Notes: generated by a model from the sequence alone, not told the origin. DNA of 64,000 bases from Alphaproteobacteria bacterium Ga0077535 (GCA_001464425.1 LNEK01000026.1:62001-126000), one strand, 5' to 3'; shown: positions 51,713-60,289, numbered from the stretch's first letter. Program-made: numbers and translations.

Positions 51713-52216
51713 TCAACAAGCGTTCTTCGTACGAATAATGTCGATGTAATCGCGCGCATCCGTGGGCTTCAGCTGCAGCATGATCGCCAGGTCTTTGATG
51801 AACTTCGTCTCTGCGTCGGTCAGCATTTGATCCGCGTAGAGGATATCGAGCACGTGCATGAATGCCGACGCGCGCACGGTTTCGTTCGCGTTACAGATGC
51901 GGCGCGCGGCCAGTTCGGCGTAGTGATCGATCTCTTTGGATACCAGTCTGGGCTCGATCTTCTCCTGCAACTCGGCGCGCTTAGAGAGTGAAAGCGCGTT
52001 GATCTCCTGCAGCTCGCGGCGGTCCACCGATCGATCAATATGCGCCGCGATGAGCAGCAGCGCGTAAAATGCTTTCTTTTTGCTCGCGACGTGCGGGACG
52101 CGACCCAAGAACGGAAGCGGGATGCCCCGTTTGAGAACAGGCGTCTTTTCTTCGATGTCGGGGGCGAAGAGTTCTGCGCCGCCTTCAAGGCCCGCGTCAC
52201 GTTTGCCGCCGATCAT
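51713..52216 (-). CDS. TerB-like protein (first of three)
   Basis: 167 residues. The N-terminal 50 residues are unlike the other two (Gly/Glu-rich, with LPFLGRVPH). Then KKKAFYALLLIAAHIDRSVDRRELQEINAL and FMHVLDILYADQMLTDAETKFIKDLAIMLQLKPTDARDYIDIIRTKNAC match the TerB pattern. GGGGGGACGTTC precedes the ATG. Likely heads the three-gene operon. Confidence 0.75.
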   Translation of the reverse strand: MIGGKRDAGLEGGAELFAPDIEEKTPVLKRGIPLPFLGRVPHVASKKKAFYALLLIAAHIDRSVDRRELQEINALSLSKRAELQEKIEPRLVSKEIDHYAELAARRICNANETVRASAFMHVLDILYADQMLTDAETKFIKDLAIMLQLKPTDARDYIDIIRTKNAC

Positions 52217-52324
52217 GAACGTCCCCCCGGTCCGTTTCCTCGCGTCAAGCGTGTGTGGTAACACGCCCATTACCACATGTTAAGAACTTTGCGCCCCGGC
52301 CGCGGCGGGCCATAAGCTTTTCCG

Positions 52325-53230
52325 ATGCTGCTGCTGCAAAATCCCAACGCTTTCACGCGTTCCCCGCTCGACCGTGCCGGTCATCATCGCCGCGACGCGG
52401 CTTGGCTCGAAGCCGCGCTTAAGGCCGAAACGACGCTCCTTGTTCCATTCAACGAGCAGCGACCGTTTGTGACAGAGGCGGGCGGCGCCGTTGTTCCCGG
52501 TTGGCTTGGCGCGCACGCGCGCGCTGGCATCGCCCGCCACGATGCGCGGCTTTTGTTTCTGGGGCTGAACGACGCCGGCGCCGCGCACTTCGCCATCGAT
52601 GTCGACGATCCGGCCAAGCTTGAAGGTCTCGGTCGCTTCGACGATCTGCGCGCCCTCGGCCCGCGCCTCTCACACGATGATCTCGCCACGCTCGGCCCCG
52701 CCAAAGCGGTGTTCGAGTGGCACGTGAAGAACGGCTATTGCGCCAATTGCGGCGCGCCGACGCTTGTTGTCGAAGCTGGTTGGAAGCGCTCGTGTCCGAT
52801 GTGTTCGGCCGAGCATTTCCCGCGCGTCGATCCCGTTTGCATCATGGTGCCGACATTCGGCGATAAATGTTTCCTTGCGCGTCAGAAGATGTGGCCGCGC
52901 GGCATGCATTCGGCGCTCGCTGGCTTCATCGAACCTGGCGAGGCGATCGAAGAAGCCGTGGCGCGTGAGACCATGGAGGAGGCGGGACTGAAAGTGGTTG
53001 AAGTGCGCATGCACTCAACTCAGCCTTGGCCATTTCCGCATTCACTGATGATCGGCGTGCTTTGCGAAGTCGAGCACGACCGCGAAACCATCGACACGTT
53101 CGAACTCGAAACCGGCCGCTGGTTCACGCGCGAGGAAGCCAAGCTCCTCATCGCCGCCAAACACCCAGAAGCGTTCGCCCCGCCGCCTTTTGCGATCGCG
53201 CACCAATTGCTCAAGACTTGGGCCGAATAG
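52325..53230 (+). CDS. nudC: NAD(+) diphosphatase NudC
   Basis: 301 residues. Zinc ribbon CANCGAP ... SCPMCSAEHFPR (about 139-165) and Nudix box GFIEPGEAIEEAVARETMEEAGL (about 198-220) are both present, followed by the NudC-specific STQPWPFPHSLMIG. NudC cleaves NADH or removes NAD caps from RNA. It faces away from the TerB-like operon, starting 108 bp from its first gene. Confidence 0.93.
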   Translation: MLLLQNPNAFTRSPLDRAGHHRRDAAWLEAALKAETTLLVPFNEQRPFVTEAGGAVVPGWLGAHARAGIARHDARLLFLGLNDAGAAHFAIDVDDPAKLEGLGRFDDLRALGPRLSHDDLATLGPAKAVFEWHVKNGYCANCGAPTLVVEAGWKRSCPMCSAEHFPRVDPVCIMVPTFGDKCFLARQKMWPRGMHSALAGFIEPGEAIEEAVARETMEEAGLKVVEVRMHSTQPWPFPHSLMIGVLCEVEHDRETIDTFELETGRWFTREEAKLLIAAKHPEAFAPPPFAIAHQLLKTWAE

Positions 53231-53233
53231 GGC

Positions 53234-54148
53234 TCAGCACTCCACGCAATCATCCCTCTGTGTGCGCTCGACCTGCAGCGTCGCGTGCTTGATCCCGAAG
53301 CGCTGCGCGAGTTCAGCTGACACCGCCGCCAAGAACGCATCGTCGCCGCCCTCCGGCCGCACCAGATGCGCCGTAAGCGCCGGCTTGGTCGCGCCCATCG
53401 CCCACACGTGCAGATCGTGCACTGCAGTCACGCCCGCCTGCGCGGCGAGGAACGCACGCACGTCCTCGACCTTGATGTTCGCCGGCGCCGCGTCGAGTGA
53501 GAGATCGAGCGACTCTTTCAACAGTCCCCACGTGCCCCACAAGATCAGCAGCACCACCGCGATCGAGATCGCCGGATCGATCCAGTGCAATTGCGTGAAC
53601 CAGATCGCCGCGCCCGCGACGATCACCGCCGCCGACACGCCCGCGTCCGCCATCATGTGCAGGTAGGCGCCGCGCACGTTCACATCCTCTTTGCGCCCGG
53701 CCAGAAACAGCAACGCCGTCGCGCCATTGATCAGCACGCCGACGGCGGCCACTGCCATCACGAAGCCAGCCTCAACCGGCTCCGGCGCCGAGAAGCGCCG
53801 CAGCGCCTCCCACAAAATCCCGCCGCATGCGATCACCAACACGAGTGCATTCGCCAGCGCCGCCAGCACCGTGGCTTTTGAAAAGCCGTAGGTGCGCTGC
53901 GCACTTGTTTGCCGCGTCGCCAGCCATGCTGCGCCACCCGCGAGCGCCAGTCCCAGAACATCGGACAGATTATGCGCCGCATCCGAAAGCAAAGCCGTCG
54001 AGTTCGCGTAAAATCCCGCTGCCGCCTCGATCAGTACGAATCCGAGATTTAGCGCGATTGCGATTGTATAACGTTTGTCGGTGGGGGCGGGGTGGTGGTG
54101 GCCATGGTCGTGCGTGTGATCGTGAGCGTGGCCGTGGTGCCCGTGCAT
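53234..54148 (-). CDS. Cation diffusion facilitator (Zn/Co/Cd efflux)
   Basis: 304 residues. The His-rich start HGHHGHAHDHTHDHGHHH is typical of ZnT/CzcD proteins. Six membrane segments carry LSDAAHNLSDVLGLALAGGA and HMMADAGVSAA (two HxxxD metal sites). The cytoplasmic C-terminal domain spans about 215-300. It exports Zn and like ions in exchange for protons. Start set at 54148. Confidence 0.92.
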   Translation of the reverse strand: MHGHHGHAHDHTHDHGHHHPAPTDKRYTIAIALNLGFVLIEAAAGFYANSTALLSDAAHNLSDVLGLALAGGAAWLATRQTSAQRTYGFSKATVLAALANALVLVIACGGILWEALRRFSAPEPVEAGFVMAVAAVGVLINGATALLFLAGRKEDVNVRGAYLHMMADAGVSAAVIVAGAAIWFTQLHWIDPAISIAVVLLILWGTWGLLKESLDLSLDAAPANIKVEDVRAFLAAQAGVTAVHDLHVWAMGATKPALTAHLVRPEGGDDAFLAAVSAELAQRFGIKHATLQVERTQRDDCVEC

Positions 54149-54237
54149 CGCGCCGATGTGGGCCCGAATCGTCGCCGCCGCAAGAGTTCGTTGACACCCG
54201 CGCCAGCACATATCTCATGCGCTCGTAGGGTACAAAG

Positions 54238-55362
54238 ATGCAGACACGGCGAACACTTCTGGCGATCGGCGCCGCGGGCCTTGCGTCCTCGTGCGCCGCC
54301 ACGCGCGGGTTCAGCAACGGATTGCAGCGCGATCTCGGCCGCACACCGCCGGCCAGCACGCGCCTCGCGCCGGTGCGTGTTTCCCGCGATCGGCTGATCC
54401 GCATCGACGTTGGCTTGCGTCCATTCCGTCCCAGCGGCTTTCGCGTAGAGCGCGAGGCGCTGGGCGACAAAGTTCTGGTGCACAATTACGGACATGGCGG
54501 CGGCGGCATTACGCTTTCCTGGGGTACAGCCAAGCTCGCCGTCGATCTCGGTTTCGATCCCGCGCGCCCGGATTGCGCGGTGCTTGGTTGCGGCGCTGTC
54601 GGTCTTGCCACTGCGCGTCTCTTACAAGAGCGCGGCGCGCGGGTGCGCGTTTACGCTAAGGATCTGCCGCCCAACACCACCTCGAACGTCGCCGGCGCGC
54701 AATGGTGGCCGGCTTCGGTGTACGACAACGACGCGGTCACGCCCGCTTACCTCGAGCAACATTTCCAAGCCGCGCGCTTTGCTTTCCGCCGCTATCAGAG
54801 TCTCGTCGGTGACGCCTATGGTGTGAACTGGGAGACGAACTACTCGCTCTCGAACCGGCCGGGCTCCAGCTATCCAGCTGCGGAAGGTGATCCGATGCGT
54901 GCGCTGGTCGTCAATCAGCGTGATCTCAATCCGCTCGAACACAATTTCCCGCGCCCCTGCGTGCGCCGCTTCGATACGATGATGATCGAAACGCCGCTCT
55001 ATCTGCGCCGCATGGAATTGGACGTGCGCCAAGCTGGCGGTGAAATCGTTGTGCGCAGCTTCGATGACATCGCCCAAGTGCGAGCTTTGCCTGAGCACAC
55101 CATTTTCAATTGCACTGGCCTCGGCGCCGGAAGGCTATTTGGCGATACGGAGATCATGCCGGTGCGCGGGCAACTTGCGATCCTGCTGCCGCAGCCGGAG
55201 GTCGATTACAACGTCATCGCGCGCGAAGGCTATATGTTTGGGCGGCGCGACGGCGTCGTGCTGGGCGGCACGTTCGAGAGAGGTGAGTGGTCGCTAGAGC
55301 CTGATCCTGCGCAGATCGAGCGTATCCTTACGGGCCACGCGAATATCTTTCGCGCGATGTAG
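54238..55362 (+). CDS. FAD-dependent oxidoreductase, DAAO family, with unusual domain order
   Basis: 374 residues. A twin-Arg start (MQTRRTLLAIGAAGLASSC) suggests Tat and lipid attachment. Then VGLRPFRPSGFRVERE and VHNYGHGGGGITLSWG, which in D-amino acid oxidases lie near the C-terminus, come first (about 55-100). The Rossmann motif VLGCGAVGLATARLLQERGA (about 113) follows, with TTSNVAGAQWWP and, at the end, MPVRGQLAILL and EGYMFGRRDGVVLGGTF. This is a permuted order relative to classical DAAO. It is probably a periplasmic amine/imine oxidoreductase; substrate unknown. Confidence 0.8.
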   Translation: MQTRRTLLAIGAAGLASSCAATRGFSNGLQRDLGRTPPASTRLAPVRVSRDRLIRIDVGLRPFRPSGFRVEREALGDKVLVHNYGHGGGGITLSWGTAKLAVDLGFDPARPDCAVLGCGAVGLATARLLQERGARVRVYAKDLPPNTTSNVAGAQWWPASVYDNDAVTPAYLEQHFQAARFAFRRYQSLVGDAYGVNWETNYSLSNRPGSSYPAAEGDPMRALVVNQRDLNPLEHNFPRPCVRRFDTMMIETPLYLRRMELDVRQAGGEIVVRSFDDIAQVRALPEHTIFNCTGLGAGRLFGDTEIMPVRGQLAILLPQPEVDYNVIAREGYMFGRRDGVVLGGTFERGEWSLEPDPAQIERILTGHANIFRAM

Positions 55363-55366
55363 GCGT

Positions 55367-55831
55367 CTACAACGGCATGAAAATTACGCGGCCACCGCGT
55401 TCACTGGCCAACGTGCGGGCCTCGCGGCAATCGCTTTCAGCCGGCTGCTCTGAAACTTCAACGCCTTCGATCCAAGCGCGGCAATAGCCACGCCGGGGCA
55501 GAGCTTCACTCGGCACGCCGGTAAAATCGTTGCGGCCATCGTAAGCGGCAGTTTCCACTTCGCCTTCGGCAGTGCCCTTAAGAACAGACCCGCCCCAGCG
55601 CTGTGCAACCCAATGCGCGTGTTCGCATTCCATCGCCGCCGGCTGCTTGTCCATCGGCAGCGCTTCATAATGAATCCGGCATTGGCCAAGTTCGAGCGTG
55701 TTCATCGGCGCTTCGATAATCGCCATGTCCGGCGCAGCTTCCGCGGACTCACCGCGCAACGTAATCGCGGAGCCGGCGATCATCGCCAGTGCGATCGCTG
55801 TTGCAAAACCGGAGGCCGATAGCTTGGTCAT
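55367..55831 (-). CDS. Secreted protein of unknown function
   Basis: 154 residues. Signal region about 1-32 ([25 protein letters not shown]). The mature part has four Cys ([29 protein letters not shown]), a pattern suggesting two disulfides. No family recognised. A CRP/FNR-like palindrome lies 75-90 bp upstream. Confidence 0.6.
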   Translation of the reverse strand: MTKLSASGFATAIALAMIAGSAITLRGESAEAAPDMAIIEAPMNTLELGQCRIHYEALPMDKQPAAMECEHAHWVAQRWGGSVLKGTAEGEVETAAYDGRNDFTGVPSEALPRRGYCRAWIEGVEVSEQPAESDCREARTLASERGGRVIFMPL

Positions 55832-55905
55832 GTCTCCCTAACTCGCAGGACCCGTGGGTGTTTCCTGAGCGATAGATGAATCTATGCAGTGATTTGGATG
55901 CAGGA

Positions 55906-55921
55906 TGTGACCGTGGTCACG
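55906..55921 (-). promoter_or_regulatory. CRP/FNR-family operator-like palindrome
   Basis: TGTGACCGTGGTCACG matches the CRP consensus TGTGA-N6-TCACA in all but the last position. It is upstream of the 55831 gene; no other near gene is oriented to use it. Confidence 0.45.
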
Positions 55922-55982
55922 CCGCAAAATCGGTTCAATCACAAGCGCTTGAGCAGAATGCTTGATGACCGTGCCCGCGCGA

Positions 55983-56085
55983 GATCGGTTGTCGGGGATC
56001 GGTTATCGGGGCGCAGCCGAATACGCAGCGCGCGTTGATGAACGCCGCCGTTTCTCGATAACCGAGTCCGATAACCGATCCCCGA
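55983..56085. repeat. Heptad-phased inverted repeat C
   Basis: The left arm (55983-56011) reads TCGGTTG, TCGGGGA, TCGGTTA, TCGGGG; the right (56055-56085) CGATAAC, CGAGTC (6 bp), CGATAAC, CGATCCC. Nearly the same word as element A 6.6 kb away, but with a longer loop. It lies in gene-free DNA. Confidence 0.75.
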
Positions 56086-56095
56086 AGAAGGGAGA

Positions 56096-56460
56096 CGGGG
56101 CGCGTAGGAAGCGCCGAGGTAGTCTCAGTGGTGCGCTGATCATCGCTGACCAACGCTGCGCGTCGCACGCGCCCCGTTGCAATCGTTTTCGATCGGGCCG
56201 TCACGGGGAGGTTTTTCACTCTCCTGGACTGTGTCCTCCCGCGGTTCGCGCCTTACGCTGCTATCCCGCGGGCTTCGGTGTGCTCTGTCGCCGTCATTGC
56301 TGACGGAATTGCTGCGCGAACTTCGAGGGCGCCCCCTCTATTTTCGCGCCGCCGTTTCCGGGTAGCCGGACGCGTTACGGACAGCACCTTCACGCTCGAT
56401 CACATCCCTCGCTTCTGAATTGCTCGGCTAGCAACGAGAACTCCCTTGCGAGGGATGCGT
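56096..56460. other. Gene-free, hairpin-rich region of unknown function
   Basis: No plausible ORF. Several perfect stems lie in series: CCCCGT/ACGGGG (56172-56208), GGGAGG/CCTCCC (56206-56240), CCCGCGG/CCGCGGG (56238-56272), CCGTCA/TGACGG with a TTGC loop (56291-56306), GCGCGAA/TTCGCGC enclosing GAGGG/CCCTC (56314-56349), and ATCCCTCGC/GCGAGGGAT (56404-56456). It adjoins the IS110 remnant. It could encode a structured RNA or be mobile-element debris. Confidence 0.4.
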
Positions 56461-56470
56461 GCAGTATCGC

Positions 56471-56872
56471 TCAGCTTTTTGGGTGTGGGATACGTTTTTG
56501 CGCGGTGCTTGATTTTGCTGGGTGAAGTCGTGTTTTGGTGTGGCATAGAAGCGGCTGACCGCTATTGGCTGTGACCTCGCAGATCGCTTCAGCGTCAGCC
56601 GCATCGTTCTTTTGGCGTTTAACGTAGGGCTTTACGTAGCTTGGCGGGATGAGGCGCACATCGTGGCCGAGTCGGGTTAACTCTCGACCCCAATAGTGTG
56701 AGGTGCCGCACGCTTCGAGCCCCACTAAACACGGCGCCTGCTTTTCAAAAAACGCCAACATCCGAGATCGGGGCAGTCTACGACGCAGCACCACCGCGCC
56801 GGACGCATCGATCCCGTGTAGCTGGAAAACCGATTTCGCGATATCCAGCCCGATCGTAACTACGTTGCTCAT
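56471..56872 (-). pseudogene. IS110-family transposase, N-terminal remnant
   Basis: 134 codons. VVTIGLDIAKSVFQLHGID is the start of the RuvC-like DEDD domain (first Asp), then LVGLEACGTSHYWGREL (Glu), and NDAADAEAICEV (Asp pair), as in IS110 transposases of about 340 residues. After residue about 100 the sequence departs (TANSGQPLLCHTKTRLHP) and stops, so the serine-bearing C-terminal domain is lost. The element is inactive. A hairpin just 5' of the ATG (56873-56925) may be part of the left end. Confidence 0.85.
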
Positions 56873-56925
56873 GGCTCTCCTCCGGCTCAAACCGGAAGCA
56901 TACGCCGCCGGCGGGTAGGAGAGCC
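56873..56925 (-). promoter_or_regulatory. Hairpin leader before the IS110 remnant
   Basis: GGCTCTCCT (56873-56881) pairs perfectly with AGGAGAGCC (56917-56925), enclosing CCGG-CTCAAA-CCGG. It is in the untranslated leader directly before the transposase ATG; in active IS110 elements such ends are tied to recombination and RNA guides. Confidence 0.5.
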
Positions 56926-56995
56926 GTCCACGGCATCGGAAGCGGACGTTGCCACCCTCATGCTGTGCTGGCACAGAAACGCGGGGAGTGAGCCT

Positions 56996-57415
56996 TTGCG
57001 TATCCGTTGGACAGTGATCGCGCTGGTGCTCTCGTTGGCGCTCAACGTCGGGCTAGTCGGCTATCAGACCATCGACTCCGCTCACCTCCAATCCGATCAA
57101 GCATCAACTTGGCGCTACATCACTGCCGAGCGACTTCAGTTGCAGGCAATGCGCGGCCAATTCTGCGGAAATTCATCCAGCCCAACGCGCCAAGAGCTTC
57201 TGGCGTGGGAAAGCGAGTCGAGAGCCGCCGAGCGTCTGGGCGAACCATACGACAAAGATGGATTGCTTTGGCTGCGGGACGTTGGCGTAAAACTAGACGA
57301 TGGTGACCGCTTGATCGGCGTCTGCCCCTTCATGACGTGGCAAGCTCTGGACAACCCAAGCTCTGACGCGCTCGACAACGCAGGCGCCTCGTGCCCGCTT
57401 GAACCACTGTGCTGA
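56996..57415 (+). CDS. Hypothetical membrane-anchored protein
   Basis: 139 residues from the TTG at 56996, which has GGGGAGTGAGCC upstream; an ATG at 56960 would add 12 residues reading into the IS flank. One N-terminal membrane segment (VIALVLSLALNVGLVGY) and a soluble remainder with Cys near the end. Not recognised. Confidence 0.5.
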   Translation: MRIRWTVIALVLSLALNVGLVGYQTIDSAHLQSDQASTWRYITAERLQLQAMRGQFCGNSSSPTRQELLAWESESRAAERLGEPYDKDGLLWLRDVGVKLDDGDRLIGVCPFMTWQALDNPSSDALDNAGASCPLEPLC

Positions 57416-57495
57416 GAAAATGTCCGCTCTCGGTGAAAAGCGGACACTGATCACGCGGGCTGCGGCGTAGGTTGTTCTAGCGCGAATAGAGCCAA

Positions 57496-58149
57496 TCAGA
57501 GGTGTGTTCGTGCGGCCACTTTGCGGCCGTGCTGGATCAGCAGCAGCGAGATGCCGGCGACCCAGATTACGATCAGCGACATGGTCACGCGTTCGAACAG
57601 ACCCTTCACGCTTTCCGGCATCACGTAATAGAGCGGTCCGGCGAGCACCCAGAGCGTAATGCCGGCCAGGCTGAAGCGCTTCCAATTGCGATGCACTTCG
57701 CCAAAGCCGCCCGCGAGCAACAGCGCAGAGAGCGGGAAGAGGGCCGACATCGCATAGACGAGCCACATGTGGAGCCCAAGGTCGTCCGCCGCGGCAGGAT
57801 CGTAGCCGTTCCAGACTGCGAGAAAGAAGATCGAGATCGCGCACAGCCCGAGCGCGATGGTCCCCGCGCGAAAATAGCGTCCGCCCAGGCGCCAATGATG
57901 TAGCGACCAAGCGATGGCGAGAATGCCCGCGGCGAAGATGCAAAGGCCGGTATCGACGATGAGAGAATGTTTGCCCGCGGCGGTGTGGCTGATCGAATGC
58001 GCCATCAGGCTCATCCCATCGCGCAGCCCTACGGTAACCACGTCGCCGACAACGGCGGCGACGCACCCGAACAGCCCCAGATACCCCGCCCAGGTGTAGG
58101 CGTGGACTGTGGCTCGGTGTTCTTTTTCTTTGGCCGCAGCGTCGGACAT
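57496..58149 (-). CDS. DUF998-like membrane protein
   Basis: 217 residues, six membrane segments. The pattern SLMAHSISHTAAGKHSLIVDTGL in the second region, and the last segment before a basic tail, match DUF998 family proteins of unknown role. The nrdA terminator lies immediately upstream. The longer reading to 58185 enters the terminator, so 58149 was chosen. Confidence 0.75.
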   Translation of the reverse strand: MSDAAAKEKEHRATVHAYTWAGYLGLFGCVAAVVGDVVTVGLRDGMSLMAHSISHTAAGKHSLIVDTGLCIFAAGILAIAWSLHHWRLGGRYFRAGTIALGLCAISIFFLAVWNGYDPAAADDLGLHMWLVYAMSALFPLSALLLAGGFGEVHRNWKRFSLAGITLWVLAGPLYYVMPESVKGLFERVTMSLIVIWVAGISLLLIQHGRKVAARTHL

Positions 58150-58183
58150 CCGCTGCAAACATTTCGCGCCGCGACGAGTTCCC

Positions 58184-58216
58184 AAAACAAAAGCGCGGAG
58201 ACCGAAGTCTCCGCGC
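58184..58216 (-). terminator. Rho-independent terminator of nrdA
   Basis: On the minus strand GCGCGGAGAC pairs with GTCTCCGCGC around the tetraloop TTCG, followed by TTTTGTTTT. A textbook terminator, about 33 bp after the nrdA stop. Confidence 0.95.
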
Positions 58217-58248
58217 TAGTTCGATTCCAACCCAAACCAATCAGCGCG

Positions 58249-60123
58249 CTATTGGCACGCTAAGCATTCTTCGTAATCGGTGCGCTCGCTCGTCATCAGC
58301 GGCTCGTTGACGATATCGGCTTTGTTATCTTCGCCCGCGAAACCGGCGCGCTGCACCGATTTCGAGCGGCAATAATAGAGGCTCTTCACACCGCGCTCCC
58401 ACGCCATCCAGTGCAGCATGTGGAGGTCCCACTTATCGACATCGCCCGGGATGAAGATGTTGAGCGATTGCGCTTGGCAGATGAGGGGCGTGCGGTCGGC
58501 GGCCAGTTCGATGATCCAGCGCTGATCGATTTCGAACGCGGTTTTGAAGATCGCCTTCTCTTCGTCGGTCAGGAATTCGAGATGCTGAACCGAGCCTTCC
58601 TTCTTCAGGATCGAACTCCACACAGCTTCGGTGTTCTTGCCTTTTTCTTCGAGCAGTTGCTCGAGATAGGGGTTCTTCACCGAGAACGAGCCCGAGAGGG
58701 TTTTGTGCGTGTAGATGTTTGCCGGGATCGGCTCGATGCCGGCGGAAGTGCCGCCGCAAATGATCGAGATCGAAGCCGTCGGTGCGATCGCGAGCTTGTG
58801 CGAGAAGCGCGCCATGACGTTGTTCTCGGCGGCATCCGGGCAGGCGCCGCGCTCTTGCGCCAGCTTCACCGAAGCAGCGTCGGCGCCGCGGCGGATGTGA
58901 CGGAAGATGCGGTTGTTCCAAACCTTGGCCATCGCCGATTCCATCGGCACGCCTTGGCGCTGCAGGAACGAGTGATAGCCCATGAGCCCGAGGCCCACCG
59001 AACGCTCGCGCATGGCCGCATAGATGGCGCGTTCCATTTCCGGAGGCGCGCGCTCGATGAAGTCCTGCAAGACGTTATCCAGGAAGCGGAACACGTCTTC
59101 GAGGAAATCCGGCTCTTTTTCCCACTCTTGGAAGGTTTCCGCGTTCAGCGAGGAGAGGCAGCAAACGGCGGTGCGTTCGCGGCCGTTATGATCCATGCCG
59201 GTGTGCAGCATGATTTCCGAGCACAGGTTCGATTGGCGAACCTTGAGGCCGAGCTTCTTTTGGTGCGCCGGCATCTGCTTGTTCACGGTGTCGGAGAAGA
59301 TGATGTAGGGCTCGCCGGTTTGCAGGCGCAGCTCCAGGATCTTCTGCCAAAGCTTGCGCGCGTTGACGTGCTTCAGCGCTTCCTGATTCTTTGGCGAGCG
59401 CAGCGCGAACGGCAAATCATCGCGCACTGCGATCATGAATTCGTCGGTGATGTTGATGCCGTGGTGAAGGTTCAAGCTTTTGCGGTTGAAGTCGCCGGCT
59501 GGTTTGCGGATCTCGAGGAATTCCTCGATCTCGGGATGGTGGATGTCGAGATAAACTGCGGCCGAGCCACGGCGCAGAGAGCCTTGGCTAATCGCGAGCG
59601 TGAGCGAATCCATCACGCGCACGAACGGAATGATGCCGCTGGTTTGACCGTTCTGGCCGACCTTTTCGCCGATGGAACGGACGCCGCCCCAATAGGTGCC
59701 AATGCCGCCGCCGTTCGACGCGAGCCAGACGTTCTCGTTCCAGGTGTCCATAATACCGTCGAGCGAGTCACCGACAGCATTCAAGAAGCACGAGATCGGC
59801 AGGCCGCGCTCGGCGCCGCCGTTCGACAACACCGGAGTCGCCGGCATGAACCAAAGCTTGGAGATGTAATCGTAGATTCGTTGCGCGTGCCCAATGTCAT
59901 CGGCGAACGCGGTCGCGACGCGCGCGAACATGTCTTGATAGCTTTCGCCGGGGAGCAGGTAGCGATCCTGCAGTGTCGTTTTGCCGAACTCAGTCAGCAA
60001 CGCGTCGCGGCTCGGGTCCGTAACGACCTTGTCCACGACCTTGAGCGGGCGCAGCGGCTTGGGTTTGCCGCGATGGACCTCGCCCATGCGGTGAACTCCA
60101 GCTTTTTCCGCCCGTGCCTGCAT
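58249..60123 (-). CDS. nrdA: Ribonucleoside-diphosphate reductase, class I alpha subunit
   Basis: 624 residues. Makes deoxyribonucleotides with a beta subunit (not in the window). PISCFLNAV carries the first redox Cys (about 112), QSNLCSEIML the radical Cys and Glu, and ERTAVCCLSSLNAE the second redox Cys. GINITDEFM and YIIFSDTVN are also conserved. The C-terminal CLACQ pair reduces the active site. No N-terminal ATP-cone is present, so allosteric overall control may be absent or on the beta subunit. Upstream lie an NrdR-like box, a DnaA box and a CtrA-like half site. Confidence 0.93.
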   Translation of the reverse strand: MQARAEKAGVHRMGEVHRGKPKPLRPLKVVDKVVTDPSRDALLTEFGKTTLQDRYLLPGESYQDMFARVATAFADDIGHAQRIYDYISKLWFMPATPVLSNGGAERGLPISCFLNAVGDSLDGIMDTWNENVWLASNGGGIGTYWGGVRSIGEKVGQNGQTSGIIPFVRVMDSLTLAISQGSLRRGSAAVYLDIHHPEIEEFLEIRKPAGDFNRKSLNLHHGINITDEFMIAVRDDLPFALRSPKNQEALKHVNARKLWQKILELRLQTGEPYIIFSDTVNKQMPAHQKKLGLKVRQSNLCSEIMLHTGMDHNGRERTAVCCLSSLNAETFQEWEKEPDFLEDVFRFLDNVLQDFIERAPPEMERAIYAAMRERSVGLGLMGYHSFLQRQGVPMESAMAKVWNNRIFRHIRRGADAASVKLAQERGACPDAAENNVMARFSHKLAIAPTASISIICGGTSAGIEPIPANIYTHKTLSGSFSVKNPYLEQLLEEKGKNTEAVWSSILKKEGSVQHLEFLTDEEKAIFKTAFEIDQRWIIELAADRTPLICQAQSLNIFIPGDVDKWDLHMLHWMAWERGVKSLYYCRSKSVQRAGFAGEDNKADIVNEPLMTSERTDYEECLACQ

Positions 60124-60208
60124 CGCGTAGCCCCCGAATTTAGCTCTGTGTTAATCCGACTCGGCCCCAGCCCAAACCACATAACCTGGGGCCGCGCTGT
60201 GAACCGCA

Positions 60209-60224
60209 CCGCTATATGTAGTGA
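60209..60224 (-). promoter_or_regulatory. NrdR-like box upstream of nrdA
   Basis: TCACTACATATAGCGG (reading toward nrdA) matches the core CWATATNTWG of the NrdR consensus. It lies 86 bp from the nrdA ATG. NrdR represses reductase genes when dATP/ATP is high. A second box at the normal 31-bp spacing was not convincing. Confidence 0.55.
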
Positions 60225-60289
60225 TGCCACCGGTTAATTCAGGGTCAATGGAGAAGCGTCCGCAGCAGAGATTTTGCTGTTAAGAGCGA

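Larger units (their letters stand above)
56471..56930 (-). mobile_element. Remnant of an IS110-family insertion sequence
   Basis: Comprises the truncated transposase and the leader hairpin. The normal downstream half is missing, with an abrupt loss of homology near 56566. IS110 elements carry a structured bridge RNA in their non-coding ends; the 53-nt leader hairpin and the neighbouring structured region could be traces. The exact ends cannot be set from the window. Confidence 0.6.

Noticed and set aside
60175-60190. Second NrdR box upstream of nrdA
   Set aside because: Core match is poor and spacing from the first box is not the usual 31 bp.
58411-60237. 608-codon open frame antisense to nrdA
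   Set aside because: Fully inside a well-supported nrdA on the other strand; a result of high-GC codon bias, and the translation has no family features.
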